From Marivita sp. S6314 (lineage in GTDB: Bacteria > Pseudomonadota > Alphaproteobacteria > Rhodobacterales > Rhodobacteraceae): a stretch of DNA of 64,000 nucleotides. Below are positions 35,922 through 44,290 of the stretch, piece by piece. The stretch is taken from the NCBI RefSeq assembly GCF_023015985.1, contig NZ_JALKAO010000002.1:496001-560000 (forward strand), read 5' to 3'. Both the position numbers and the translations under genes were made by a program. Within the stretch, counting starts at the first letter, position 1; every line of letters begins with the position of its first letter. The notes beneath the pieces were generated by a model. The model saw nothing but the letters and a program-made list of their open reading frames with translations, was not told where the DNA came from and did no database searches.

Positions 35922-36533
35922 CTACGGCTGCGACCAATCCACATCCTTGGCCTGTATGACGGTCAGACGACCGTCAGGCCAGGGCCGAAACACCGACCGG
36001 GCGGCTGTTTCGTCGCCCGTCATCCATTTCGGGATATCGTCGATTTCCAGCAGAACCCCCATGCGGTCATGGATGTCCCGCAGGTCTTGGTTCGGTGGGC
36101 CTGTCACTGTTGCGAGTTGGGACAGCGTGACATCGTTCGGCCCATGCCACGTGTCATAGATCGCGGCAAACCACAGAAGGTCATCTGTCTTTGACCGGAT
36201 TTCCCAGGCGGTCTTGCGCCGCGCCTCACCGGTCCATTCGTACCAGCCATCCGCCGGCACAATGGCGCGCTGCATGTTGGAAAAGGCGGATTTGTCGAAA
36301 AGAGTTTCCGACCGCGCGTTGACGATGGTGTCCATCACCGGACGCCCACGGGCGTTTTTGCGCCCGGACGGGATCATGCCCCAGCGCATGTGGTCAAACC
36401 CGCTGGGGGTCAGGCACAAAACGGTCTGGCCCGGCTGAATATTGCGCCGCGGCGGCTCGTTCGGTGGGGCGGCGACGCCGATCTTCTGTGCCAGCTCTTC
36501 AACCGGCCGCGTCAGAAAAAGCCGCCCCGGCAT
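35922..36533 (-). CDS. SRAP (HMCES/YedK)-family protein with Pro in place of Cys2
   Basis: A 203-residue SOS-response-associated-peptidase family protein. Family members protect abasic sites in single-stranded DNA by a covalent link to residue 2, normally Cys. Here the N-terminus reads MPGRLFLTR, so Cys2 is replaced by Pro, confirmed on the nucleotides (ATG CCG GGG CGG). The other active-site residues remain: Asn in VNARSET, Glu in GWYEWTG and His in IHDRMGVLL. After Met removal the N-terminal Pro would present a secondary amine, as in Fpg/Nei glycosylases. Its start overlaps the tesA stop. Confidence 0.9.
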   Translation of the reverse strand: MPGRLFLTRPVEELAQKIGVAAPPNEPPRRNIQPGQTVLCLTPSGFDHMRWGMIPSGRKNARGRPVMDTIVNARSETLFDKSAFSNMQRAIVPADGWYEWTGEARRKTAWEIRSKTDDLLWFAAIYDTWHGPNDVTLSQLATVTGPPNQDLRDIHDRMGVLLEIDDIPKWMTGDETAARSVFRPWPDGRLTVIQAKDVDWSQP

Positions 36534-37210
36534 CAGTCCGAGGCGCGCGCGACCAGTTCGGCAAGGGCCGGCCCCAGGGCCTCGACAATAAGCTCAACGC
36601 CTTCCGTGTTGGGGTGAATGCCGTCCATCTGCATGACGCTGCGCAATTCCGCCGGTGTTTCGCCGACGCTCATGAGCCCTTCGAAGAAACGCGGGAAATA
36701 GAGCGCGTCGTACTCTGCGGCCAGTTCGGAATACATGGCGTCAAATTCGGCCTTGTATTCGGGGCCGTAATTGCCCGGCGCTTCCATGCCGACCACAAGA
36801 ACCTCAAGATCGTTCTCCTGCGCGATCTGCAAGATGCCGTCCAGGTTCGCCCGAGAGACCGACGGGTCCAGCCCGCGCAGCAGGTCGTTTCCGCCAAGTG
36901 CAACCATAATCGCATCGGTGCCGGGATTCAGAGACCAGGCAACCCGCGACAGCCCGCCTGCCGTGGTATCCCCCGACACACCGGCATTGACGAGGCGCAC
37001 ATCAAGCCCCTGATCGTCCAGCCAGGCCTGCATTTTGGGCACAAAACCATCCGCGTCCATCAACCCGTATCCGGCGGTCAGACTGTCCCCCAAAGCCAGC
37101 ACTTCCACCGGTTCGGCCTTGGCAGCGACAGCACTACACATCACAATCCCGGCCAATGCCGCCTTGTTCATATACCGCGCAGCCCCATATCTCATCCAAC
37201 GCAACATCAT
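36533..37210 (-). CDS. tesA: Periplasmic SGNH/GDSL arylesterase (TesA-like)
   Basis: A 225-residue lysophospholipase/thioesterase-type esterase. Signal peptide around residues 16-32 (KAALAGIVMCSAVAAKA). SGNH blocks: GDSLTAGYGL (Ser nucleophile), GVSGDTTAGGL (Gly), LGGNDLLRG (Asn) and DGIHPNTEGV (Asp/His). It is divergent from ybbA-ybbP, the arrangement conserved in many proteobacteria, and overlaps the SRAP gene downstream by one base. Start may be 37207 or the in-frame ATG at 37192. Confidence 0.93.
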   Translation of the reverse strand: MMLRWMRYGAARYMNKAALAGIVMCSAVAAKAEPVEVLALGDSLTAGYGLMDADGFVPKMQAWLDDQGLDVRLVNAGVSGDTTAGGLSRVAWSLNPGTDAIMVALGGNDLLRGLDPSVSRANLDGILQIAQENDLEVLVVGMEAPGNYGPEYKAEFDAMYSELAAEYDALYFPRFFEGLMSVGETPAELRSVMQMDGIHPNTEGVELIVEALGPALAELVARASD

Positions 37211-37224
37211 AAAGCTCCGTATAC

Positions 37225-37920
37225 ATGTCCCAGCCAGTTCTCGACCTCAAAGATGTCACGCTCAGCCTCAAGGGCAATGCCGGAATGGTTGAGATCCTGC
37301 ACGGGATCGACCTTTCTGTTCACAAGGGCGAGACCTTGGGCCTGATCGGGCCGTCCGGGTCGGGGAAATCTTCGCTCTTGATGGTGATGGGCGGGCTTGA
37401 GACGGCAACTTCGGGATCGGTCAAGGCCTTGGGCCAGGACCTGACCGCGATGGACGAAGACGCGATGGCGCGGTTTCGGCGGGATCACATGGGGGTGGTG
37501 TTTCAGTCCTTCCACCTGATCCCGACCATGACGGCGCTTGAAAACGTCGCCACTCCTTTGGAACTGGCCGGGGAAAAAGACGCCTATTCCCGCGCCGAAG
37601 CGGAACTGGAGGCTGTTGGACTGGGCCACCGCGCCGACCACTACCCGGCGCAGATGTCCGGGGGGGAACAACAACGCGTCGCCTTGGCCCGCGCGTCGGT
37701 CACACGGCCCGAGATTCTGCTGGCGGATGAGCCGACCGGAAACCTGGACGGGGCCAATGGCCAGGCCATCATCGACATGTTGTTCGGATTGCGCGATCGG
37801 CACGGGGCAACACTGGTTCTGGTGACGCATAGCCGCGAACTGGCCTCCAAGTGCGACCGCGTCATTCGGTTGACCGATGGCAAGATTGCAAATGATTCAT
37901 CGTTGAAAGCCGCAGAATGA
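37225..37920 (+). CDS. ybbA: ABC transporter ATP-binding protein YbbA-like
   Basis: A 231-residue MacB/LolD-type ATPase: Walker [10 protein letters not shown], signature MSGGEQQRVALARA, Walker B ILLADEPTGNLD, switch His VTHSRE. Overlaps the permease gene by four bases (ATGA). With the divergent tesA this is the ybbA-ybbP-tesA locus, proposed to move lipophilic molecules or act as a mechanotransmitter on envelope proteins; substrate unknown. Confidence 0.93.
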   Translation: MSQPVLDLKDVTLSLKGNAGMVEILHGIDLSVHKGETLGLIGPSGSGKSSLLMVMGGLETATSGSVKALGQDLTAMDEDAMARFRRDHMGVVFQSFHLIPTMTALENVATPLELAGEKDAYSRAEAELEAVGLGHRADHYPAQMSGGEQQRVALARASVTRPEILLADEPTGNLDGANGQAIIDMLFGLRDRHGATLVLVTHSRELASKCDRVIRLTDGKIANDSSLKAAE

Positions 37921-40445
37921 GTTTCCGCACAGCAGCACGTTTTGCCCGCCGCGAACTGCGGGGCGGTTTAAAGGGGTTCCGGATTTTCCTGGCTTGCCTG
38001 GCGCTTGGCGTGGCGGCGATTGCCGGTGTCGGATCGGTGCGATCCGCGATCCAGTCCGGTTTGTCTGAACAGGGCGCTGTCCTGTTGGGCGGCGATGCGT
38101 CCGTGCGGTTCACCTACCGGTTCGCCGAAGAGTCCGAGCGCGCGTGGCTGGACGGCATCGCGCTTGAGGTGTCCGAGATCACCGATTTCCGATCCATGGT
38201 CACGAAAGATCCCACCGGCGACGCGGAACGCGCGCTGACCCAAGTGAAATCCGTCGACGCGGCCTACCCTTTGACCGGTGAGGTCACGCTGGATCCAGAG
38301 ATGCCTCTGTCAGACGCTCTGGATGGACTGGACGGGCTGCCCGGCGCGGTGATGGCTCCGCTGCTGGCCGACCGGCTTGGGCTGGCACCCGGTGACAGTT
38401 TCCGACTGGGAACATCCGATTTCGCTTTGACCGCGATTTTGACCAATGAGCCGGACAGCGCAGCGGCCGGGTTTTCGCTGGGTCCGCGCACCTTGGTGCG
38501 CACCGAAGATCTGCGCGCGGCGGGGCTGCTGCAGCCCGGCACGCTGTATGAAACCGAATACCGCCTGCTGTTGCCGCCGGATGCCGATCTCGACGCGCTG
38601 GAAACGCAGGCACGGGACCAGTTTCCAAATAGTGGTCTGCGCTGGCGCGATGCCCGCAATGGCGCGCCGGGGGTGGCAGAGTTTGTCGACCGGCTGGGCG
38701 CGTTTCTGGTTCTGGTCGGGTTGTCGGGGCTTGCCGTTGGCGGGATCGGCGTTTCCGCCGCCGTGCGCGCGTATCTCGCGCGCAAGACCTCTGTGATTGC
38801 GACGTTGCGCACCCTGGGTGCCACACGCGCGACGATCTTTCAGACCTATTTCCTGCAAATCGGCGCATTGAGCCTGCTGGGGATTGCCATGGGGCTGATG
38901 CTGGGTGCGCTGGTGCCAATCCTGTTTGGACCGCTGATCAGCGCCTCCCTGCCTGTGCCTGCGATCTTTACTGTGCACCCTGCCCCGCTGGCCGAGGCGG
39001 CGCTGTACGGGATCCTGACCGCGCTTGTCTTCACGCTTTGGCCGCTTGCCCGTACCGAAGATATCCGCCCGGCCATGCTGTTCCGGGACGCGCTGGACGG
39101 GGCGGATGCGCTACCCGCATGGCGCTACGTGTTTGGCACGGTTGCTTTGCTGGCGCTGCTGGTGGCGGTTGCGTCGTTTTTCTCGGGCAGCCCGTTTCTG
39201 ACCCTGTGGACCGCCGGAGGGTTGATTGGCGCGCTGATCGTGCTGGTCTTTGCCTCTATCGGTATCCGCTGGCTGGCCAAACGCAGCACCAAGGCGGTGC
39301 GTGGCAAGCCCGTCTGGCGGTGGGCGCTGGCTTCAATCGGGGGGCCGCGTGATGCAGCGGCCCCGGTGGTGCTGTCGCTGGGTCTTGGCCTGTCTGTGCT
39401 TGCTGCCATTGGGCAGATCGACGGCAATTTGCGCACCGCAATTGACCGCGATTTGCCCGAGGTCGCCCCGGCTTATTTCTTTGTCGACATTCAGCCGGAT
39501 CAAATGCCGCGATACCTTGAAATGCTGGAAAACGACGACGCGGTCGCGCGGATCGACAGCGCGCCGATGCTGCGAGGCGTGCTGAGCCGGATCAATGGTG
39601 TTCCGGCCTCTGAAGTGGCGGGTGACCATTGGGTCGTCACAGGGGATCGCGGTCTGACCTATGCCGCCGCGCCGGATGAAAACACCCGCGTTGTGGCTGG
39701 CGAATGGTGGGAGCCGGATCACGATGGACCACCCGAGGTCAGCTTTGCCATCGAGGAAGCCGAGGAAATGGGGCTGTCCCTTGGGGATGAACTGACCGTG
39801 AATATCCTGGGCCGGGACATCACCGCCACGATCACCAGCTTTCGGGATGTCGACTTTTCCACCGCCGGGATGGGGTTTGTCATGACCCTGACGCCCAATG
39901 CCCTGCAAGGCGCGCCGCATACGTTTATTTCGACTGTCTATGCAGATCAGAAAGACGAGGCCCGCATCCTGCGAGAGCTGGCATCCGCCTTTCCCAACAT
40001 CACGGCGATCAGCGTGCGCGATGCAATCGACCGCGTGAGCGTTTTGCTGGAAGGTATCGGCGCGGCCATCCGCTGGGGCGCGGCCGCGACCTTGCTGACC
40101 GGGTTTCTGGTCCTGATCGGGGCAGCCGCCGCCGGCGAAGGCGCACGCACCTACGAGGCCGCCGTTCTGAAAACGCTTGGCGCAAGTCGCGCGCGGATCC
40201 TGCAAAGCTTTGCGCTGCGATCTGCGCTTCTGGGCGGCAGCGCGGGACTGGTGGCGCTTGCCGCCGGGATTTTGGGCAGTTGGGCCGTGATGACCTTTGT
40301 GATGGACAGCAGCTTTGCCATCGTCTGGCCATCCGCGCTTGGCATCGTGATCGGGGGCGTTCTGGCCACACTGCTGGCCGGGTTGGTCTTTGCATGGCGT
40401 CCCTTGGCAGCGCGGCCTGCGCAGGTGTTGCGGGCGCGCGAATAG
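37917..40445 (+). CDS. ybbP: FtsX-like ABC permease YbbP
   Basis: An 842-residue permease with two FtsX domains and large extracytoplasmic parts. N-terminal anchor at about residues 20-45 (GFRIFLACLALGVAAIAGVG), a first group of three spans near 260-380 including the YLARKTSVIATLRTLGATR segment, a middle region with spans near 400-460, and the last three spans near 710-830 containing AAVLKTLGASRARI. It forms the membrane part of the YbbA/YbbP complex. Confidence 0.93.
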   Translation: MSFRTAARFARRELRGGLKGFRIFLACLALGVAAIAGVGSVRSAIQSGLSEQGAVLLGGDASVRFTYRFAEESERAWLDGIALEVSEITDFRSMVTKDPTGDAERALTQVKSVDAAYPLTGEVTLDPEMPLSDALDGLDGLPGAVMAPLLADRLGLAPGDSFRLGTSDFALTAILTNEPDSAAAGFSLGPRTLVRTEDLRAAGLLQPGTLYETEYRLLLPPDADLDALETQARDQFPNSGLRWRDARNGAPGVAEFVDRLGAFLVLVGLSGLAVGGIGVSAAVRAYLARKTSVIATLRTLGATRATIFQTYFLQIGALSLLGIAMGLMLGALVPILFGPLISASLPVPAIFTVHPAPLAEAALYGILTALVFTLWPLARTEDIRPAMLFRDALDGADALPAWRYVFGTVALLALLVAVASFFSGSPFLTLWTAGGLIGALIVLVFASIGIRWLAKRSTKAVRGKPVWRWALASIGGPRDAAAPVVLSLGLGLSVLAAIGQIDGNLRTAIDRDLPEVAPAYFFVDIQPDQMPRYLEMLENDDAVARIDSAPMLRGVLSRINGVPASEVAGDHWVVTGDRGLTYAAAPDENTRVVAGEWWEPDHDGPPEVSFAIEEAEEMGLSLGDELTVNILGRDITATITSFRDVDFSTAGMGFVMTLTPNALQGAPHTFISTVYADQKDEARILRELASAFPNITAISVRDAIDRVSVLLEGIGAAIRWGAAATLLTGFLVLIGAAAAGEGARTYEAAVLKTLGASRARILQSFALRSALLGGSAGLVALAAGILGSWAVMTFVMDSSFAIVWPSALGIVIGGVLATLLAGLVFAWRPLAARPAQVLRARE

Positions 40446-40509
40446 TCGCCTTGCGTTAGGTCGCGCGGGTTGCCAAACCACGGGCAGTCCCTGCAAGGAG
40501 AGTCGCCTC

Positions 40510-41388
40510 ATGTCCGATAGCCTGCCCATGCCCATTCCCGCACAGCTGACCCCGGCGCAGCGCACGCAGATCATCAACCTGATCCGTCGCACCGCCCGTG
40601 CGGAAATCCTGCCCCGGTTCCGCACTTTGGGACAGGCCGACATTGATCAGAAAACCGGACCGATGGACGTGGTGACAGCCGCCGACCGCGAGGCCGAAAA
40701 GATGATCGTCCGCGGGTTGCTGCAGCTTTTCCCGAATGCCCACATCGTCGGCGAAGAAACCGCCACCGAAGAAAAGATCGCCGGTCTGGCGGATGCCGAG
40801 ATGGGTTTCACCATCGACCCGGTGGATGGCACCTGGAACTTTGCCCACGGGCTTGCAACGTTTGGCGTGATCCTGTCGATGACGCGGTTTGGGACACCGG
40901 TGTTCGGGTTGATTTACGATCCCATCACCGACGAGGTTCTGGTTGCCGATGAAACCGACCCTGCGCAGGTCCTGGCACCGCGTCGCCCTGCCCGCGTCGT
41001 CCACGTGTCCAAGGGCGGGCCGATTGAGGCGCTAAGCGGGTTTGTCTCGCTGTACAGCCTGCCCGAAGACAAACGTGCGACCATGGCGGCGCTGATGACG
41101 CGGTTCCGCTATCTCTACATGCTGCGCTGTGCGGCGCATGAGTTCCGCATGGTGGCGCAGGGCCATACCGATTTTGTGCTGTGTGCAAACCTGACACCGT
41201 GGGACCACGCCGCTGGCGCGCTTCTGGTCAAACGCGCCGGGGGGCACGTGGCCTGTCTGGATGGCTCAGAGTATCGCGCGGACATGCGGTCGGGCTATCT
41301 GCTTTGTGCGTCGGACGCGGCGACGTGGGGCCGAGTGCGCGACAGCTTTGCCTTTCTTCTGGAGCCAGCTTCAGACGCGCCAGCATAA
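40510..41388 (+). CDS. Inositol-monophosphatase-family phosphatase (HisN-like)
   Basis: A 292-residue Mg-dependent phosphatase. Metal-binding motifs: GEETATEEK, IDPVDGTWNFAHG and WDHAAGALLVKRAGG. Members hydrolyse histidinol phosphate, inositol monophosphate or similar; in alphaproteobacteria many act as HisN histidinol phosphatases, but the substrate cannot be fixed here. Begins at ATG 40510 with an AAGGAG ribosome-binding site; the open frame upstream belongs to ybbP. Not near other his genes. Confidence 0.88.
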   Translation: MSDSLPMPIPAQLTPAQRTQIINLIRRTARAEILPRFRTLGQADIDQKTGPMDVVTAADREAEKMIVRGLLQLFPNAHIVGEETATEEKIAGLADAEMGFTIDPVDGTWNFAHGLATFGVILSMTRFGTPVFGLIYDPITDEVLVADETDPAQVLAPRRPARVVHVSKGGPIEALSGFVSLYSLPEDKRATMAALMTRFRYLYMLRCAAHEFRMVAQGHTDFVLCANLTPWDHAAGALLVKRAGGHVACLDGSEYRADMRSGYLLCASDAATWGRVRDSFAFLLEPASDAPA

Positions 41389-41404
41389 GTGTTTCGGCGC
41401 GGCG

Positions 41405-43003
41405 TTATAAGGTGTCGGCCAGTATCATATCGCTGGCCTTTTCGCCGATCATTATGGCCGGTGCATTGGTGTTGCCGCTGACGATTTCGGGCATGATCGA
41501 ACAATCGGCCACACGCAGCCCGGCAATCCCGTGTACCCGCAGGCGGTCATCCACCACCGCCCGGGGGTCCTGCCCCATCTTGCAGGTGCCAACCGGGTGA
41601 TAGATCGAGGCGGTGTTGTTGCGGACCCAGCCCAAAGTGGCCTCGTAATTTTCCATCGGCAAATCGGCTTTTGGGCGATACTCTTCCGAAATCATTGACG
41701 TCAATGGCGCATGGCGCGCAATTCTGCGCGCGATGTTGACGCCCGCGACGATGGTGCGGCAATCGGTTTCGGTTGACAGGTATCGCGGGATGATCCTGGG
41801 ATGGGAGCGTCCGTCGCGACTGGCAAGCTGGATCTCGCCTCTGGATTCAGGACGCAACTGACAGACCGACATCGTAAACGCCGAAAACCTGTCAGCACCC
41901 TTGCCGGGATTTTCAGCCGATAGAGGTTGGACGTGAAACTGAATATCCGGGGTCGCCACGTCGGGGCGGGTTTTCAGAAATCCCGTTGCAAGGCTTGCCG
42001 CCATTGCCATCGGCCCGGAGCGGGAGACCAGGTATTTCAGGCCGATCCTGGCCTGCCCCAACAAGGTGCCCACCTCATCATTCAGCGTGGGTTCGGTGCA
42101 TTTGTAGACAAGGCGCGCCTGAAGGTGGTCCTGCAGGTTCTTTCCGACGCCGGGCAGGTCTTTCACAACATCGATCCCGTGCGCCGCGAGATGTGCGGCC
42201 TCTCCGATCCCTGAAAGCATCAAAAGCTGCGGGGAGTTGATGGCCCCGCCACACAAGATGATTTCGCGGTTGGCTGTGATTGAGACGCGTTGGCCAGCGC
42301 GATCCGTGTAGGTGACGGCTGTTGCGCGTGTGCCAGTTGTCACGATCCTGTCGACCTGTGCATGCGTGACGATCCGCAGGTTTTTGCGGGATTTTACCGG
42401 GTTCAGATAGGCCACCGCCGCAGAACAGCGCCGCCCGTTGCGGGCGGTCAACTGAAAGAACCCGACGCCCTCTTGCTGAGCACCATTATAGTCCGGGTTG
42501 AACGGATACCCTGCCGCCTGCGCCGCTTCGACCCAGGCATCGGTGATCGGCCGCTGAATGCGCATGTCCGACACCGACAAAGGACCAGCATCCCCGTGAA
42601 ACGCATCGGCCCCGCGTTCGTTGTTTTCAGAGCGTTTGAACAGTGGCAGGACATCGTCCCACCCCCAACCTTGGTTGCCCATCTGCCGCCAGCGGTCGTA
42701 ATCCTGTGGTTGCCCACGGACATAGAGCAACCCGTTGAGCGAGGACGATCCGCCCAGCACCTTGCCACGCGGCCATTCGATAGAACGTCTGTTCAATCCC
42801 GGATCAGGATCGGTTTTGTAACACCAATCCACCTTGGGATTGTGGATGGTTTTGAAATAGCCAACCGGGATATGAATCCACGGGTTGCTGTCTTTACCCC
42901 CCGCCTCCAGAACAACAACGGTGTTCTTGGGGTCGGCACTGAGCCGGTTGGCCAGAACACATCCGGCAGAGCCCGCACCGATAATGATATAGTCTGCGCG
43001 CAC
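41405..43003 (-). CDS. GMC-family FAD oxidoreductase (choline/alcohol dehydrogenase-like)
   Basis: A 532-residue flavoenzyme. FAD-binding GAGSAGCVLANRLS at the N-terminus, GMC signature 1 around PRGKVLGGSSSLNGLLYVRG, signature 2 near GGAINSPQLLMLSGIG, and the catalytic His in SIYHPVGTCKMG with Asn in SGNTNAPAIM. Closest in character to choline or long-chain alcohol dehydrogenases, but no bet genes are adjacent, so the substrate is open. It stands 164 bases downstream of fabA, where fabB is usually found in this order. Confidence 0.9.
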   Translation of the reverse strand: MRADYIIIGAGSAGCVLANRLSADPKNTVVVLEAGGKDSNPWIHIPVGYFKTIHNPKVDWCYKTDPDPGLNRRSIEWPRGKVLGGSSSLNGLLYVRGQPQDYDRWRQMGNQGWGWDDVLPLFKRSENNERGADAFHGDAGPLSVSDMRIQRPITDAWVEAAQAAGYPFNPDYNGAQQEGVGFFQLTARNGRRCSAAVAYLNPVKSRKNLRIVTHAQVDRIVTTGTRATAVTYTDRAGQRVSITANREIILCGGAINSPQLLMLSGIGEAAHLAAHGIDVVKDLPGVGKNLQDHLQARLVYKCTEPTLNDEVGTLLGQARIGLKYLVSRSGPMAMAASLATGFLKTRPDVATPDIQFHVQPLSAENPGKGADRFSAFTMSVCQLRPESRGEIQLASRDGRSHPRIIPRYLSTETDCRTIVAGVNIARRIARHAPLTSMISEEYRPKADLPMENYEATLGWVRNNTASIYHPVGTCKMGQDPRAVVDDRLRVHGIAGLRVADCSIMPEIVSGNTNAPAIMIGEKASDMILADTL

Positions 43004-43167
43004 CTGAGCTGCCCCCCGGCGTGGAGCCTACGGAAAACGCACAGGCGATGCCACTGTCAAAAGCGCAGCCTGTCTTGCCATCAATGGTCCGGTTTTCTGC
43101 ACCGCATCCCGCGAAGTACGCATCACTGCCATTCGAAGGCGACCCATGCGCGATCCCTGACGCGAGA

Positions 43168-43677
43168 TCAGTTTTCCGACAGGGCGACCTTCATATCCTT
43201 GACCTGGTAAATGGTCTCGCCATCCGCCTCGACCCGGCCATCGGCCACGCCCATTGTCAAACGACGTGTCTGGATCGCCTTTGTGAAATCGACGAAATAG
43301 GTCAGCTTTTTACGATCCGGGCGCACCATGCCCGTCAGCTTGACCTCTCCCACGCCCAACGCATATCCGCGCCCTTGCCAGCCGCGCCAGCCCAGGTTGA
43401 AACCGGTCAACTGCCACAGGCCGTCCAGACCAAGACAGCCGGGCATGATCGGGTTGCCGGGGAAATGACAGTCGAAGAACCAAAGATCGGGTTTGATGTC
43501 GAACTCTGCCACAACATGGCCTTTGCCATGTTCGCCTTCGTCACCCGAAATGTCCGTGATCCGGTCCATCATCAGCATCGGCGGTTCCGGAAGCTGCGCA
43601 TTGCCCGGGCCAAACAGCTCTCCCCGCGCGCATTTCAGTAGGTCGTCTCGGTCAAAGCTGCGCGGAAAGTCAGACAT
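43168..43677 (-). CDS. fabA: 3-Hydroxydecanoyl-ACP dehydratase/isomerase
   Basis: Introduces the cis double bond for anaerobic-type unsaturated fatty acid synthesis. The 169-residue protein has the active-site His in [23 protein letters not shown] and the preceding [11 protein letters not shown]. Usual length. Divergent from irr, a frequent Rhodobacterales arrangement; but fabB, its obligatory partner in the pathway, does not follow here and must be elsewhere. Confidence 0.96.
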   Translation of the reverse strand: MSDFPRSFDRDDLLKCARGELFGPGNAQLPEPPMLMMDRITDISGDEGEHGKGHVVAEFDIKPDLWFFDCHFPGNPIMPGCLGLDGLWQLTGFNLGWRGWQGRGYALGVGEVKLTGMVRPDRKKLTYFVDFTKAIQTRRLTMGVADGRVEADGETIYQVKDMKVALSEN

Positions 43678-43807
43678 ATTTGCTCGGCTCCAAAGCTGAT
43701 AGGCGAAATCCCGAAATGTCTAACACCGCGCCGGATCAAGCTGCAAGGGACCGTGCAGATCGGTGTCGTCTGAGTGAGACAAGTTGTTGCAAGGTTTTTA
43801 TTTGAAT

Positions 43808-43822
43808 TGCGAAGCATTCGCA
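43808..43822. promoter_or_regulatory. Putative Fur-family (Irr) operator
   Basis: TGCGAAGCATTCGCA is a 6+3+6 perfect inverted repeat in the fabA/irr divergent spacer, 38 bases upstream of the irr start. Fur/Mur-type sites in alphaproteobacteria have related half-sites. Assignment to Irr itself is inference. Confidence 0.5.
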
Positions 43823-43859
43823 CCCTATATTGTACCCTAAGGAAACATGCGGGAAAGCT

Positions 43860-44276
43860 ATGCCTTCAATTGAGATAGAACGCGGGACCAGTTGGTTGTC
43901 GTCAGGCGGTGTCCGCCCGACGCGGCAGCGTGTTGCGCTTGCCTCACTTCTGGTTGGCGATGGTAAAAACCGCCACGTGACCGCGGAAAGCCTGTTTGCG
44001 GCTGTGAAAGACACCGGCGAACAAGTGTCCTTGGCGACGGTCTATAACACATTGCGCACGTTCTGCGACGCGGGCCTGATGCAAGAGGTCACGGTTGATG
44101 GGGCCCGGAGCTATTTCGACACCAACACCCATGACCATCCGCATTTCTTTTGGGAAGATGAGGGACGCCTGACAGACGCGCCTGCCGATCAGCTTGAGAT
44201 CGCGCGTATCCCGTCGCCCCCGGACGGGGCCGAGATTTCCAGTGTCAATGTCGTGATCAAACTGCGCAAGACCTGA
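43860..44276 (+). CDS. irr: Iron-response regulator Irr (Fur family)
   Basis: A 138-residue Fur-family regulator. Winged helix with RPTRQRVALASLLVGDGKNRHV and SLATVYNTLRTFCDAGLMQEV, then the THDHPHFFWEDEG segment, which corresponds to the heme-responsive HxH region of Irr rather than the Fur metal sites, and no C-terminal CxxC. Irr controls iron and heme genes in Rhizobiales and Rhodobacterales. Start at ATG 43860 (MPSIEIERG); the frame opens at 43830. Divergent from fabA. Confidence 0.92.
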   Translation: MPSIEIERGTSWLSSGGVRPTRQRVALASLLVGDGKNRHVTAESLFAAVKDTGEQVSLATVYNTLRTFCDAGLMQEVTVDGARSYFDTNTHDHPHFFWEDEGRLTDAPADQLEIARIPSPPDGAEISSVNVVIKLRKT

Positions 44277-44290
44277 CCCCGACGCTCGGA

